Source: Saprolegnia diclina VS20 (taxonomy: Eukaryota > Oomycota > Saprolegniomycetes > Saprolegniales > Saprolegniaceae). Taken from it: 64,000 nucleotides of DNA. The position numbers and the translations under genes are program-made. The notes below the pieces were generated by a model. That model saw only the letters and a list, made by a program, of their open reading frames with translations, did not search any database and was not told the origin of the DNA. This document shows, one piece after another, positions 1 through 10,156 of the stretch. Each line of letters begins with the position of its first letter. Position 1 is the first letter of the stretch. The stretch covers positions 402,555 through 466,554 of the forward strand of contig NW_008246085.1 in NCBI RefSeq assembly GCF_000281045.1, read 5' to 3'.

Positions 1-844
1 ATGAAATGTGGCCGCCTCCAACATGACGTGGCACTCGTGCCGTCGATCTCTGGAGGTCGAGCACGTCTTCAGCCCTATCGAGCACTCAGATTGTGAGCGC
101 TAAGATCTCCAAGAGGCTGCATGTATCGGCGCCTTGTACTTCACTTCGCTGCCGTCGGATACACCTGTCTGTCGCTGATGGCCTTGATCAACAGCCAACA
201 AGCTTGCGATGGCCACATCGACCTGCGACGATCCTTCACCCTTCGCAGTGTCGCTGTTGCAATGAGCTCGTACCCTCTACGTACTTCGCCTCACCGCACA
301 TCGCATCGCTCCACCAGTGTACTAGTATGCATACACGGAGACTGACAACAGAAATCGAGGACTGGGGTGACGACGGCGCTTGCGTTTGATCCACATGGGA
401 TTGCCGCATCAAGCTCAGCTTCAAACACACAGAGACATCAGAGACATGCTGGACATGCTCAGATTGCGGAGTGCGAGCCACCACGCTACGCCTGACGTCG
501 CTCTCGGAAGCCGTCGAGTCCACAACAGCTTCCACAAAGCAAATTCAGCAGATTTTTGGCGCCGACAGAATATTTATTTAAACGTCTTGCAAATGCTATG
601 CTTCATGTTCCAAATGCAATAAAATACTGGCGCATGTCCAGAAGATCTGCCTTGGCCAAGACAGTGCTAACATTTTAATCTTCTGCCTACAAACATCAAG
701 CTCATTAAATAAAAACAAACAATGCAACCACGCCTGTCTTCTGCGTGAGCGCTTTTCTCACGACGTTGCACTTGGTTAAAGTATACGTGGCGATGGCGGT
801 GTCCCACGCTGTGATACAAGCCAATTTTTGGTTCATTGGCAAAG
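1..844. other. Left-edge stretch without a recognised gene
   Basis: No reading frame here resembles a known family, and the short open frames overlap on both strands as expected by chance in GC-rich DNA. AT-rich sequence with AATAAA-like words lies around 615-720 and may belong to the 3' end of a neighbouring transcript or to the promoter of the PDZ gene that follows. The window edge may cut a gene lying further left. Confidence 0.5.
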
Positions 845-2701
845 ATGGCAACGACGTCCGACTTCTTCATGCAAGGACCCGAGTCCGCGACGTCGCCGAC
901 GAAGAAGCTGCTGGCGCATCCGAGCGCAGTCGCCCGCCACCTCCAGCGCCGCCGCAGCACCGCGGCCAACGCACCGATCTTCAACGCGCCGACCACCTCC
1001 TTCCACCGGTCGGACGCGCCGATGCGCCACTCGATCGGACTCGATGGCCGGTACCCTGAGCCCATGGCCGACCGCGCGCCGTACGACATTGTGTGGGACA
1101 ACGCGTTCTTAGGTCTCGTCTTCCGCTGCAACTCGAAGAACCAGTGCATCATTCGCCGCGTGGACGCGAACGCGCCGCCCGAGGTCGTCCACGTCGCGCA
1201 TGTCGGCGACGCACTCATCGCGTACAACAACCAGCCCAACCTCAACTTTGACATGCTCATGGAGCGGCTGCGCAACCCGCGGTTTCCAGTCACACTCTCC
1301 TTTGCGCCGCCGTCGCAGGCGCTGCCCGTGTCTCGCCCGCCGCAGCACGGACGCCACAGCCTCGAGTTGCCGCGACCACTGCACATTGAGATCCCGCGCG
1401 GGACGCCTTCGATCATTCAAAGCGACGTGAGTGGCAGCATCATTAGCTCGGAAGATAACGACGCCATGTACGCGACGTTTGAGGTCGTGTGGAACGAAGG
1501 CACGCGCCTCGGCGTGAGCATCATCAAGGTCGGCGCGTTGCCGTCCGTCAAGGAGCGCGTCGAGCGGCCTGCCGACCCGTCGCTGGCGCAGATCCAAGCC
1601 GGCGACCAGCTCGTGGCGATCCAGGGCGTCAACACGCTCGACATTGGGTACCAAGCGTCGATTGTGCTCCTTCGCGACACGCGCAAGCCTGTGCGCCTCT
1701 TGTTTCGCCGGCTGGTAACGTCGTCGTGTCGGCCCGACATGAACGACTCGGTCTTGTCACAGCCCGGGCCGCCGCCGCGCGAAACCGAGTACTCGCTCGT
1801 GTGGGAGTCGGGTCCACTCGGGCTCACGCTCAAGAAGGACAAGCTCAAGAACGAACTCATCGTCACAAAACTCCAAGACGAAGGCCTCGCCGCGCGCTCC
1901 AAGCTCTTGTCAATCGGCGACATTCTCATCTCGATCTCCAACGTCCAAGTCGTCGACCTCGGGCTCCGGGGTACCATGGCGTACTTGAAAGCAGTGCCCA
2001 AGCCCGCCGTCCTCGTCTTCCACCGCGTCGCGGGCACCGACCCGGATGCCTCGGTCTCGAGTCGCACGTCCATCTCGAGTCGGACGTCGGTCTCGAGCCG
2101 CATCTCGTCCGAGCCGCCGCCGCCCGCGTACGGCTTGCCCGTGTCGCCGCCCGCGTACATTCCACCTGCTGTCGTCTCCAAGCCCATGTCGCCCCCGCCA
2201 GCGTATGCGGCCATCATGCACCAACGGTCGTCGCAGGTGGTCGAGAGCATGGCCAAGCTCGAGCTCACGCCGACCGAGTCGAGCGAAACGACCGACCAGC
2301 CGCAGCCGCTCTCGTTTGCACCCAAGAGCTACCGCGCGCCAGTTGTCCTTGCGCCTGTCTCGGGTCGCTCGACGTACTCGGACCTCGACGACTCGGGGCT
2401 TGTTATGGGCGTCGACATGCCACCGATTTCGACGCTGCCTGGGCCTGGTACGGTCAACGTCGTGTGGTCGGGCGGTCCGCTGGGTCTCACGCTCAAGGCG
2501 ACGGGTGCGCGCGTCACGATCAGCCGAGTCACGGGCAAAGGCGAGGCGGGTGGTCTCGACATGCTCCGCGCCGGCGACATTCTCTCGGCGATCAACGAGG
2601 TCGAAGACCTTACGCTCGAGTCGGCGACGATCATGCTCAAGACGCTCGAGAAGCCCATCTTTTTGCGCTTCACGCTGCAACAAGTGGAGGAAGAGCTGTA
2701 G
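845..2701 (+). CDS. Protein with four PDZ domains and three PPAY motifs
   Basis: Single-exon gene, about 618 aa. The open frame continues to a TTG at 836, but the first ATG is at 845. Counting from 836, four PDZ-like domains are visible at residues ~83-157, ~213-293, ~318-397 and ~538-615. Each opens with a (Y/F)xxVW strand and has a central LxxGD(I/Q)(L/V) turn; three carry a GL-type carboxylate-binding loop, best seen as GPLGLTLK in domains 3 and 4. PDZ domains usually bind C-terminal peptides, so a scaffold role is likely. Between domains 3 and 4 lies a low-complexity linker with serine-arginine repeats (residues ~406-423) and three PPAY motifs (~429-461), which in other proteins recruit WW domains. 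No catalytic domain, signal peptide or membrane segment is visible. Domain calls are firm; the partners are unknown. Confidence 0.85.
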   Translation: MATTSDFFMQGPESATSPTKKLLAHPSAVARHLQRRRSTAANAPIFNAPTTSFHRSDAPMRHSIGLDGRYPEPMADRAPYDIVWDNAFLGLVFRCNSKNQCIIRRVDANAPPEVVHVAHVGDALIAYNNQPNLNFDMLMERLRNPRFPVTLSFAPPSQALPVSRPPQHGRHSLELPRPLHIEIPRGTPSIIQSDVSGSIISSEDNDAMYATFEVVWNEGTRLGVSIIKVGALPSVKERVERPADPSLAQIQAGDQLVAIQGVNTLDIGYQASIVLLRDTRKPVRLLFRRLVTSSCRPDMNDSVLSQPGPPPRETEYSLVWESGPLGLTLKKDKLKNELIVTKLQDEGLAARSKLLSIGDILISISNVQVVDLGLRGTMAYLKAVPKPAVLVFHRVAGTDPDASVSSRTSISSRTSVSSRISSEPPPPAYGLPVSPPAYIPPAVVSKPMSPPPAYAAIMHQRSSQVVESMAKLELTPTESSETTDQPQPLSFAPKSYRAPVVLAPVSGRSTYSDLDDSGLVMGVDMPPISTLPGPGTVNVVWSGGPLGLTLKATGARVTISRVTGKGEAGGLDMLRAGDILSAINEVEDLTLESATIMLKTLEKPIFLRFTLQQVEEEL

Positions 2702-2845
2702 ATAGTAAAGAACCGAGATAATTTAGACCTATTTTAACAGCTATCCATGTATCCACCGAGCGTCGATGACCGTCGTCGTCCCCACACGTCCGATCTTGAG
2801 CCCCTCTGCCAATCGGCGCCAACTTGAAGTTGTGCATACTCGCTG

Positions 2846-2850
2846 ATTGG
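2846..2850 (-). promoter_or_regulatory. CCAAT box upstream of the first S28 peptidase
   Basis: ATTGG on the plus strand (CCAAT on the minus strand), inside GCTGATTGGTGG, about 55 bp before the ATG at 2903. It fits the pattern of CCAAT boxes close to start codons across the window; NF-Y binding is inferred from the motif only. Confidence 0.4.
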
Positions 2851-2902
2851 TGGATTCTTGACGTGGCTGATCACGAGTGTCATTTTTGGATTTGCGGCCA
2901 CG

Positions 2903-4516
2903 ATGGAGCGCAGCCCACTGCTGGACGCTCGCCATCCGCTGACGACTTCGGCCAAGAGCTCTCGCCTCGGGCGCCTCGAGAAGATGGCGATTGCCGTCGG
3001 CCTCATCGCTGCCCTCTCGATCGGCGCCGTTGTCTACTCGGCGCAGCACGCGTCATTGGCGCCGGCGCTCGCCGCCACCACGGCCCTCGCGACGCCCACC
3101 GAGTCTGTGGCCACAACGGCAGGCGACTTTTCTGGCGACTTGCGCCAGCGCTGCGTCGAGTCGTACTTCGAACAGACGCTCAACCACTTTGAAGCGACGG
3201 CCGAGACGTACCAGCAGCGCTACTTTGTGTGCAGCGAGTTCTGGAACCAAGACGCGCATGGCCCAATCTTCTTCTACGTCGGGAACGAAGCCGACGTCGA
3301 GCTGTACCTGAACCACACGGGCTTGATGTGGGAGAACGCCCATGAGTTCGGTGCGCTCCTCGTCTTTGCCGAGCACCGGTACTTTGGCAAATCGCTGCCC
3401 GCGAACGCGACGACGCGCCTCCAGCACCTCTCCTCCGAGCAGGCGCTCGCCGACTACGCCGTGCTACTCCGGCACATCAAAACGACGCGCAACGCGTCGA
3501 CGAGCGCGGTCGTTGGTTTTGGCGGCTCGTACGGCGGCATGCTGGCGACGTGGTTCCGCCTCAAGTACCCGCACATCATCGACGGCATCGTGGCAGGCTC
3601 CGCGCCCGTCCTCTCATTCCTCGGCGAAGACCCGCCGACCAACGTCTCGGGCTTCTCACAGATCGTGACGTTCGACGCGACGCCCGCTGCCGGCTCGTCG
3701 GCCAACTGCGCGACCAACGTGCGCCGCGTGTGGGACGTCATCTTCAACGCGTCCACCAGTGAAGCCGGGCGGGCAACGCTGCAGACGCACCTCGGGCTCT
3801 GCGACCCAGTGGCGACTGAGGCTGACGGGCGCGCGCTCGCCGACTGGGCCAAAGCCGCGTACGACTACCTCGCGATGGGGAATTACCCGTACCCGAGCTC
3901 GTACATCATGAACGGCGTGAACGTGTTGCCGGCGTACCCCGTCCGCGCGGCCTGCGAGCCCCTCGCGCCGTCGTTCCCGTCGACAAAGACGGGCGATATC
4001 GCGCTCCTGGATGCGCTCCGGGCGAGCGTCGGTGTGTACTACAACAGCACCAAGGACGTACCGTGCTTTGGGATGGGCCAGCCCTCCAACGAAAGCCAAA
4101 TCGACGGCGAGTTCTGGGACTACCTCTTCTGCTCCGAGCTCTACATGCCCCAGGACCAGGGCAACGGCCTCGACATGTTTTGGACGGTTCTGCACAACGT
4201 GACGGCCGACGCCGAGCGCTGCGCGGCCACGTGGAACGTCTCGATGCGCCCGCAGTGGGCGACGACCGTCTACGGCGGCCGCAAAGCGCTGTCGCAGTCG
4301 AGCAACATGGTGTTCTCCAACGGCAACTACGACCCGTGGGCCGGCATGGGGGTGCTCGAGGATCTCAACCCGACCGTCGTCGCCGTCAAGGTCGAGGGCG
4401 GCGCGCACCACCTCGACCTCATGTTCAGCCACCCGCTGGACACCGATGCCGTGCGCCAAGCCCGCGCGACCGAGAAGGCCCATATGTGGAAGTGGGTCCG
4501 TGAGGGTCGCCCGTAG
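2903..4516 (+). CDS. S28 serine carboxypeptidase (Pro-X carboxypeptidase/DPP2 family), type II membrane form
   Basis: Single exon, 537 aa. The frame is open from a TTG at 2858, but the first ATG is at 2903 and begins MERSPLLD. The family cleaves next to proline and works in acidic compartments. The catalytic serine lies in GGSYGG (about residue 209 from this Met), the aspartate in SNGNYDPW (~477) and the histidine in GAHHLDL (~502-503). A hydrophobic segment at about residues 28-46 would anchor the protein with its catalytic domain in the lumen. The short cytosolic tail contains ERSPLL, which fits the acidic dileucine rule [DE]xxxL[LI] for lysosome or vacuole sorting. Several NxT/S sites are present, as expected for a luminal enzyme. 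A close paralogue lies at 55374-56900 and shares the same motif. The family call is firm; the vacuolar location is inferred. Confidence 0.93.
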   Translation: MERSPLLDARHPLTTSAKSSRLGRLEKMAIAVGLIAALSIGAVVYSAQHASLAPALAATTALATPTESVATTAGDFSGDLRQRCVESYFEQTLNHFEATAETYQQRYFVCSEFWNQDAHGPIFFYVGNEADVELYLNHTGLMWENAHEFGALLVFAEHRYFGKSLPANATTRLQHLSSEQALADYAVLLRHIKTTRNASTSAVVGFGGSYGGMLATWFRLKYPHIIDGIVAGSAPVLSFLGEDPPTNVSGFSQIVTFDATPAAGSSANCATNVRRVWDVIFNASTSEAGRATLQTHLGLCDPVATEADGRALADWAKAAYDYLAMGNYPYPSSYIMNGVNVLPAYPVRAACEPLAPSFPSTKTGDIALLDALRASVGVYYNSTKDVPCFGMGQPSNESQIDGEFWDYLFCSELYMPQDQGNGLDMFWTVLHNVTADAERCAATWNVSMRPQWATTVYGGRKALSQSSNMVFSNGNYDPWAGMGVLEDLNPTVVAVKVEGGAHHLDLMFSHPLDTDAVRQARATEKAHMWKWVREGRP

Positions 4517-4580
4517 TAGGGATACGACGATGGCTGTAACTGAGGATGCAATTAAGGATTGGCTTACAACGGAAAAGGCT

Positions 4581-7500
4581 TTACTTGCCGCCTTGGCTCG
4601 CGCGGTTGGTTTGCCCGAGGAACTCGGCGTACGAGTACGTGCCGCCGTTGAAGCTCGCGCGATCTTCGACTAGCTTCCAGAAGAAGCGACCTTCGCCCGG
4701 CGCGCCTTCGCGCAGCACGTGGAGCTTGAGGAAGGCCGGGCGGTCTTCGCGGATCGCTGAGAAAATGTTGTGCAGGCGCGTGCCAAGGTCGTCTGTGGGC
4801 TCGACAAGCTGGAGTTCGCGCGAGTCCACGCCGTCGATGGTGTCGGTGCCAAAGAGGCTCTGGAGGAAGCGAGGCGAGACGTTGCGGCCGAGCCAGAGGT
4901 GCAGCGACACCGTGTCGTCCAGCAAGAAGGCGCCTTCCGTGTTGAGCCGGTCCACCGAGAGGTTGACCACGGGCGGCAGCTGGATCTGTTGCGCACCGGC
5001 CGTCGTCACGCCCGGCGGGAGCTCGCCTTCGGCGATAGGCAGGCCGGCTTCTTGGGGCATCTCGAGGAGCGAGAAGAGGCGCGGGTAAATAAACGTCCGG
5101 GACAGCGTCACCGAGAGGTTGTTGAGCGTATACTGCCACGCCGACCGCTCGTCCGAGCCAATGTCGTTGCCGCCGCGGAACGCCGGGTTCTTCATGAGCG
5201 ACATCTACACGGACTCGATCAATGTCCATTCATCCTACGTCGATACGGCCAAACAGTAACGTACAATGTACAGCGGCAGCAACTGCAGAGACTCGGGCAG
5301 CTGGAGCTGGTAGCCCGTGCTCGGGTTGGCCCCGTACGCACCGCTCGTGCGGTATGCGCGCGCAATGTCCGACGCAATCGTCTGCAGCTTGGTGCGCGCC
5401 GTGTTGAGACCGCTCTTGAGCGCGACCTCGAGGGCTACCCAACCATTTGCGATTGTCCAATATGCTGCAAAAGGAAGGTACCGTTTTTGGCGATCAAATT
5501 GCACATCGCGTCAACGTCGACGGACCGGAAGACCTCGGCATACACTACACATATCGCGAGATAAGAATATAAGAATCGACATGTCGCAAAGGCGTACGCT
5601 TGGTCACAGGCACGGCGAGCGTGTGCACGCGGATGCGGCGCTCACCGCACGACGTGGTGTAGAGCAGCGCCGACTGGACGCAGATGACGCTGGCCGTCAA
5701 GAGCGCGTCGTTGTGCTCGAGCTCGATCGCAAAAGCGGCGTCGCGATGGACGTTGGGGAGCGCGAGGAGGTCCGGGCCGCGCAAGAACGAGTTGCCGTAA
5801 AAGTTGGAGAGGCGCATGCCCTTGGTCGCACGGACGCGCATGACGGCCTCCCACCCCGTCTCGCGCGTCAAGCAGTGCTGCAATTCGGCCGCAAACTTGT
5901 CGCCATCGACAGACGCCGAGAAGTTGGGGTAGTAAAACACTTGGCCGGCCGAGTACTTGGACATGCACCCGAGCGACGCAAAGTCCGTGTACTGCGGCGA
6001 AAAGAGGAACGTGTCGACGCTGACTTGCTGCCGGCAAAACTCGATCGCGTTCTTGCGGTAAAACCTGCGTGTTGTGAGAATCCTGAACCGAGATGGTGGT
6101 GGGACGCGTACGTGTCGACAGCGTTGAGTAAATTGTGCTCCTTGTCCGTGCCAAGGAGGCGCGTATCTTCGCGGTGCTTGAGCGCGCCCTGGCCCGCTGT
6201 CGGGAGCGAGCTCTGGAACACGAGCATCTTGCCGCCCACCGAGGTCTACGATGCGACGATAAGATCTTGGTGCTCGAGCGCATCGTGGCGCACCATGAGA
6301 CGGAAGGCGGCGCGAATCGCCGGGCCCAAGCACGTGTCGGGGTTGCGCGTGCCTTGGTGCATACGCGGCAGCATCTCCAATAAGCTCTCAATCACATCCC
6401 GCGAGTCGCTATGTTAGAGCCTAAGTCGACGGCCAACACGATATATGGGCAGTCCACCTGAGGTTGACGAGGAGCTCGTCCGGAATCGGAATGAAGAGCT
6501 CGTTGATGTCGGGGACGATCATCATCTGCGGCGTCTTCAAGCCGGCCTTGAGGTTGTAGAAATGCACCGCGCTGTCGTAGGTAATCAAGCCAAAGCGCGT
6601 GCGCGGGTCGCCCGGGAGACTGTCGAGCTGCGACTGGATCGTTTCGGCGGCCACTTGCACCATGCCACTTGCAATGGCCTGCGCCGAGACGTCAATGACA
6701 AAGACGTAGACGGGCGGCGTCGGCGGTCGCATCATGTACTCGGACGACGCAACAATCTCGACACTGCCGCACAGCTCCGGACGCTACAGGATGGACATGA
6801 GGGATCACGTCGGCGACGCAGAAAAAGTCGGGAATCAGCGCACCTCGTCCTTGTCTTGGCGCTGGCCGTCCGGACCCAAATGGCAAAAGTACGAGCTCGG
6901 CACTAGGGACGCGGCATGAGACAAGAAGCTCATAAGGTGGGGTACCGTCGTTGGAGACACCGCAGAGGTTACAGCGCCACCGGCGGCCGTTGTCGACCCA
7001 CTGCACGAACGGGTTGATGTACGTGCGGCACGACTTGCAGCGGACAACACCCGTAGCGCCAAAGTTGACGACTGGCAGCTACAAGGTGGCATGAGCACGC
7101 GATGCCGTCGCACGATCCGCGCACCTCCTTGCCGCCTTCGGGCTCGGCGAGGGGCTGGATGATGACACCCATTGGCAGGGCCGACTTGGTCGCGTGCTCT
7201 TGCGAGTGCGGGAGCGCGTTCACCGTCATGCGCATAAAGCGAGGGTCGCACTGCGCCGCCAAGGACGCTTCCGAGATGGCGCCAGGCGGCGGCATTTGCT
7301 GGCCATACCCGCCCTGGTGAAAGTCCCCACTCGGAATCCCGCCCTGCTGCGCCGGTGGGTACTGCCCTTGCGGGTACTGTCCCGGCGGACCAGGTGGACC
7401 TTGGTTCGTGGGAGCACCCTGGTACATCGGACCGGGAGGGCCTTGACCCATCGGCGGGCCTTGACCCATCGGCGGGCCTTGACCCATCGGCGGGCCTTGA

Positions 7501-8144
7501 CCCATCGGAGGGCCTTGACCCATCGGCGGGCCTTGCGGCGGACCACGTGCCATGGGTGGGCCTTGATGCATGGGACCGGGGGGACCTTGATGCATAGGGC
7601 CTGGAGCACCTTGGTGCATGGGACCGGGACCTTGGCCAGGAGGGCCTGACGGGCCAACAGACATGCGGTTGAACGCGCTGTTCAGGCCAGCATCCGGGCC
7701 AGGTGCGCCCACTTGAGGCGGCCCTCGCGGCGCCGCACCATATTGCTGAGGTGGCGCTCCCATCTGTGGCGGGCCGCGCGCAGGGCCGCCGAACTGCTGA
7801 GGGGGTCCTTGGCCGGGAGCACCAAACTGCTGCGGGGCCGCGACCTGCGGCGGGCCACGCGGGCCACCGAACTGCTGCGGAGGTCCTTGACCAGGAGCGC
7901 CGAGTTGTTGCGGTGGCGCTTGGCCCGGAGCGCCGTACTGCTGCGGTGGCGCTTGGCCGGGAGCGCCAAACGACCGAGGTGCGGCCGGGTTGAAAGGCTG
8001 CGGCGGGCCCCGGGCGCCAGCCGAGTTTGGCTGCTGGAAGCCACCAGGTGCAGGCGGTGGCTGGCTTTGACCTTGCTGTGCTGGGTTGAACGGGCGGAAG
8101 GCGCCTTGGCTGCCCGGCGGCTGCGAGTTGAACGGTGGATTCAT
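4581..8144 (-). CDS. SEC24: SEC24, COPII coat cargo-binding subunit
   Basis: Ten exons: 8144-7125, 7078-6946, 6902-6844, 6783-6458, 6408-6294, 6245-6112, 6064-5598, 5544-5482, 5434-5265, 5204-4581 (1,036 aa). SEC24 pairs with SEC23 on Sar1-GTP and selects cargo for budding from the ER. The first exon is a Pro/Gly/Gln-rich arm ending in the conserved stretch [14 protein letters not shown]. Next come a C-x2-C-x18-C-x2-C zinc finger (exon 2), the trunk with [13 protein letters not shown] (exon 4) and GGKMLVFQ (exon 6), a beta-sandwich (exon 7, from VDTFLF), a helical region (LPLYI|MSLMK across exons 9/10) and a gelsolin-like end (exon 10). All introns are 43-60 nt GT-AG and the phases close. The stop lies 64 bp from that of the convergent peptidase gene. 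Length and domain order match the family. Confidence 0.93.
7438..7527 (-). repeat. Five tandem 18-bp units in SEC24 exon 1
   Basis: The plus strand shows five consecutive copies of an 18-bp unit beginning GGGCCTTGACCCATCGG, with a single-base change in one copy. On the coding strand each unit encodes the hexapeptide MGQGPP in the disordered N-terminal arm of SEC24. Less regular copies extend on both sides. The near identity of the units suggests recent slippage or unequal exchange, so copy number may vary between strains. Confidence 0.9.
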
Positions 8145-9019
8145 GTCCCTCGCCTCTATCTTATGCGCTTGGCGATACCTACGTACGTCTTGATGAGTAC
8201 CTTCATCAAGCTACGTTGGTTGATCGCAGCACGCTGGAGCAGGCTGCGACCATGGTCATCTTCGAGCGACGTCCATCGGCCAGGCGCGTACCTCGCTCGA
8301 CTTGGGGTCGCCGTTTGCGTTTTGCGTTCGTGGTGGAGTATTAGGAGACATCATTTAGAAGAGGTTTTATTGAGTTTCACGGGCACCAGCCCCCTCCTGT
8401 GTGAAATGACTGCGGTGTCAAATGCGCATGGGGCCATTTCATTGGTCCAGGCCATGTGTGCGAACAATATTGACCAATCAGATGCGTACAAGTCGCCGGC
8501 CAAAGCAATAAGATCCAAGACACGGTCCAGCGGCCGCGGAGAGCGCCACGCGCAACAGAGACGACCATGCCACGGACAAGCCGCGCGCAAGATGGCAGTC
8601 ATCATGCTGCTTCGTCCTAGGGACATGGAAGCCAACTACCTCGTACGTAAGTCGATGCTTCTCGATGAGTGGTCGGGCAATGCTATCGACACAGCAGGGC
8701 TCAGGAGCACATCAGGCCAAGGTCGTGGAGCCACGAGTCGTCAAGGTTTGAGACGGCCGACTACAAGGAGGTGGTCTTCATGTCGGAAGACTGGTGAGCG
8801 GCAGATGGTACTTAAGCTGTCGCAGCGTCAACCGTTGATCGTAGTAGTACTGCACCGGTCAAGTACGTGCCGGCGGGGCGAAGAGTTTTAGGAAGAGTTC
8901 GGTTTGTCACTTCATTACATCGCTTAATGGTGGTCCACTCCACGTTGTCTCCCCGTGAAGGGTACCGCGATGGGTAGTCCAAGAGTCTTGCACACCGCTA
9001 GAAGAAGGCGCAAGCGCAC
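8145..9019. other. Intergenic region between eS6 and SEC24
   Basis: About 875 bp holding the 5' flank of SEC24 and the 3' flank of the eS6 gene. Only short open frames are present and none resembles a family. CCAAT-type words occur around 8430-8475, several hundred bases from the SEC24 start. Confidence 0.5.
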
Positions 9020-9861
9020 TTACTTCTTGACAGCGGCCGCCTTGACCTCAGAAGCCTTACGGCTGCTGCGGCGCTTGGCGATCTCCGAGGCACGGCGGTC
9101 CTTCTGCTCCTTAACACGCTACAGTGCCAATGGTGAATAAGGAGCAGGAAAAAGCCCCGAGGAAGACAAATGTTAGTCGCTTTCCTGATGGGGCGGAATG
9201 AGAGAGGGCGGCGTACCTGGGTGTAGAGGCGCGAGTACTCGGCGGCGTCGCTCTTGACCTTCTCGCGCTGCGAGAGCTTGCGAGCGGCGATCTGGCGCTT
9301 GTGGTGGAGCGTGCGCGGGGTGACGAGGCGCTGGATCTTGGGGGCCTTGTCGTTCTTCTTGCCCGTCTTCGAGTCGAACTTGCGGCGGATGACGTACTTG
9401 CGGACATCGTCCTCCTTCGTCAAGTTGAAGAGCTTGCGGATGTTCGAGGCACGCTTGGGGCCGAGGCGGCGCGGGATGTGGCCATCCGTCAAGCCGGGGA
9501 CATCGTTGTCGCCAGCCTTGACGACGACGAGGTTGAGGACCGAAAGATCGGGGCCGACGATGCAACCGCGGACCGACTTGCGCTTGCGCTCACCCTTGCG
9601 GCGGGGACGGTAGCACGTCTTGCCCTTCGAGAGAAGAAGGCGGGCACGGCCGTTGGTGAGGACACCCTGCTTCATGGGGAAACCCTGCTTGTCGTTACCG
9701 CCCGAGATACGGAAGACGAAGCCCTTGAACTCCTCGCCGAGGTGCTCGCCTTCGACTTCCTGCGCCATGCGCTTCTCGTAGAAGGCGCGGAGCTTGAGCT
9801 CGTCATCGCATTCGATGACCTTCTGCATCCCGGTGTGGGGGTTAGCGATGTTAAGCTTCAT
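9020..9861 (-). CDS. RPS6: 40S ribosomal protein eS6
   Basis: Two exons, 9861-9217 and 9118-9020, joined by a 98-nt GT-AG intron, the longest firmly placed intron in the window; product 247 aa. The N-terminus [14 protein letters not shown], the basic stretch [16 protein letters not shown] and the long helical C-terminus are diagnostic of eS6, a small-subunit protein of the cytosolic ribosome. The second exon encodes only the basic tail ending in VKAAAVKK and includes SSRKASE, a serine-containing tail comparable to the region phosphorylated by S6 kinases in other eukaryotes (by analogy). If the intron were retained, the 98 nt would shift the frame and remove this tail. The start ATG is unambiguous. 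Confidence 0.96.
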
Positions 9862-10022
9862 GGTTTGAGTGACTACGGAAGGAAGGAAGCATGAGGCGCG
9901 TGTTCATAGAGGGCCAGGAGCGCAGGCGTCTACTTGGGCGCTAGCTCCATGGGGCCGCGAGGTTTCTTACCGCTAAGACAAACGGACAATGAAAAGCACC
10001 AGGGGCGCTGCCTACTTTGACA

Positions 10023-10156
10023 CCAATAAATTCCATGCCACTTCGAAGCCAACCATTCATTTGCCTGCAGCCAATCACGAGCGAGAACCATTCCACCAAT
10101 CGCACGCGATGAACCAGTTTCTCGTCCAATCAGCGCGCGAATTGATACGCACCAAT
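10023..10156 (-). promoter_or_regulatory. Cluster of five CCAAT boxes upstream of eS6
   Basis: CCAAT occurs on the plus strand at 10023, 10071, 10096, 10126 and 10152, that is, as ATTGG on the eS6 strand, 160-295 bp before its ATG. Five copies in 134 bp is far above chance (about 1 per kb per strand). The likely reading is an NF-Y-type promoter for a highly expressed ribosomal protein gene; this is inference from sequence only. Confidence 0.5.

Noticed and set aside
1489-2721. 410-codon plus-strand frame overlapping the PDZ gene
   Set aside because: Arg/Ala/His-rich alternative frame of a clearly coding sequence.
2858-2902. Extension of the first S28 peptidase from a TTG
   Set aside because: There is no ATG in the extension, and the paralogue starts with an equivalent short tail directly at its ATG.
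7194-7649. Plus-strand His/Arg repeat protein opposite SEC24
   Set aside because: It is the antisense reading of the MGQGPP repeat array.
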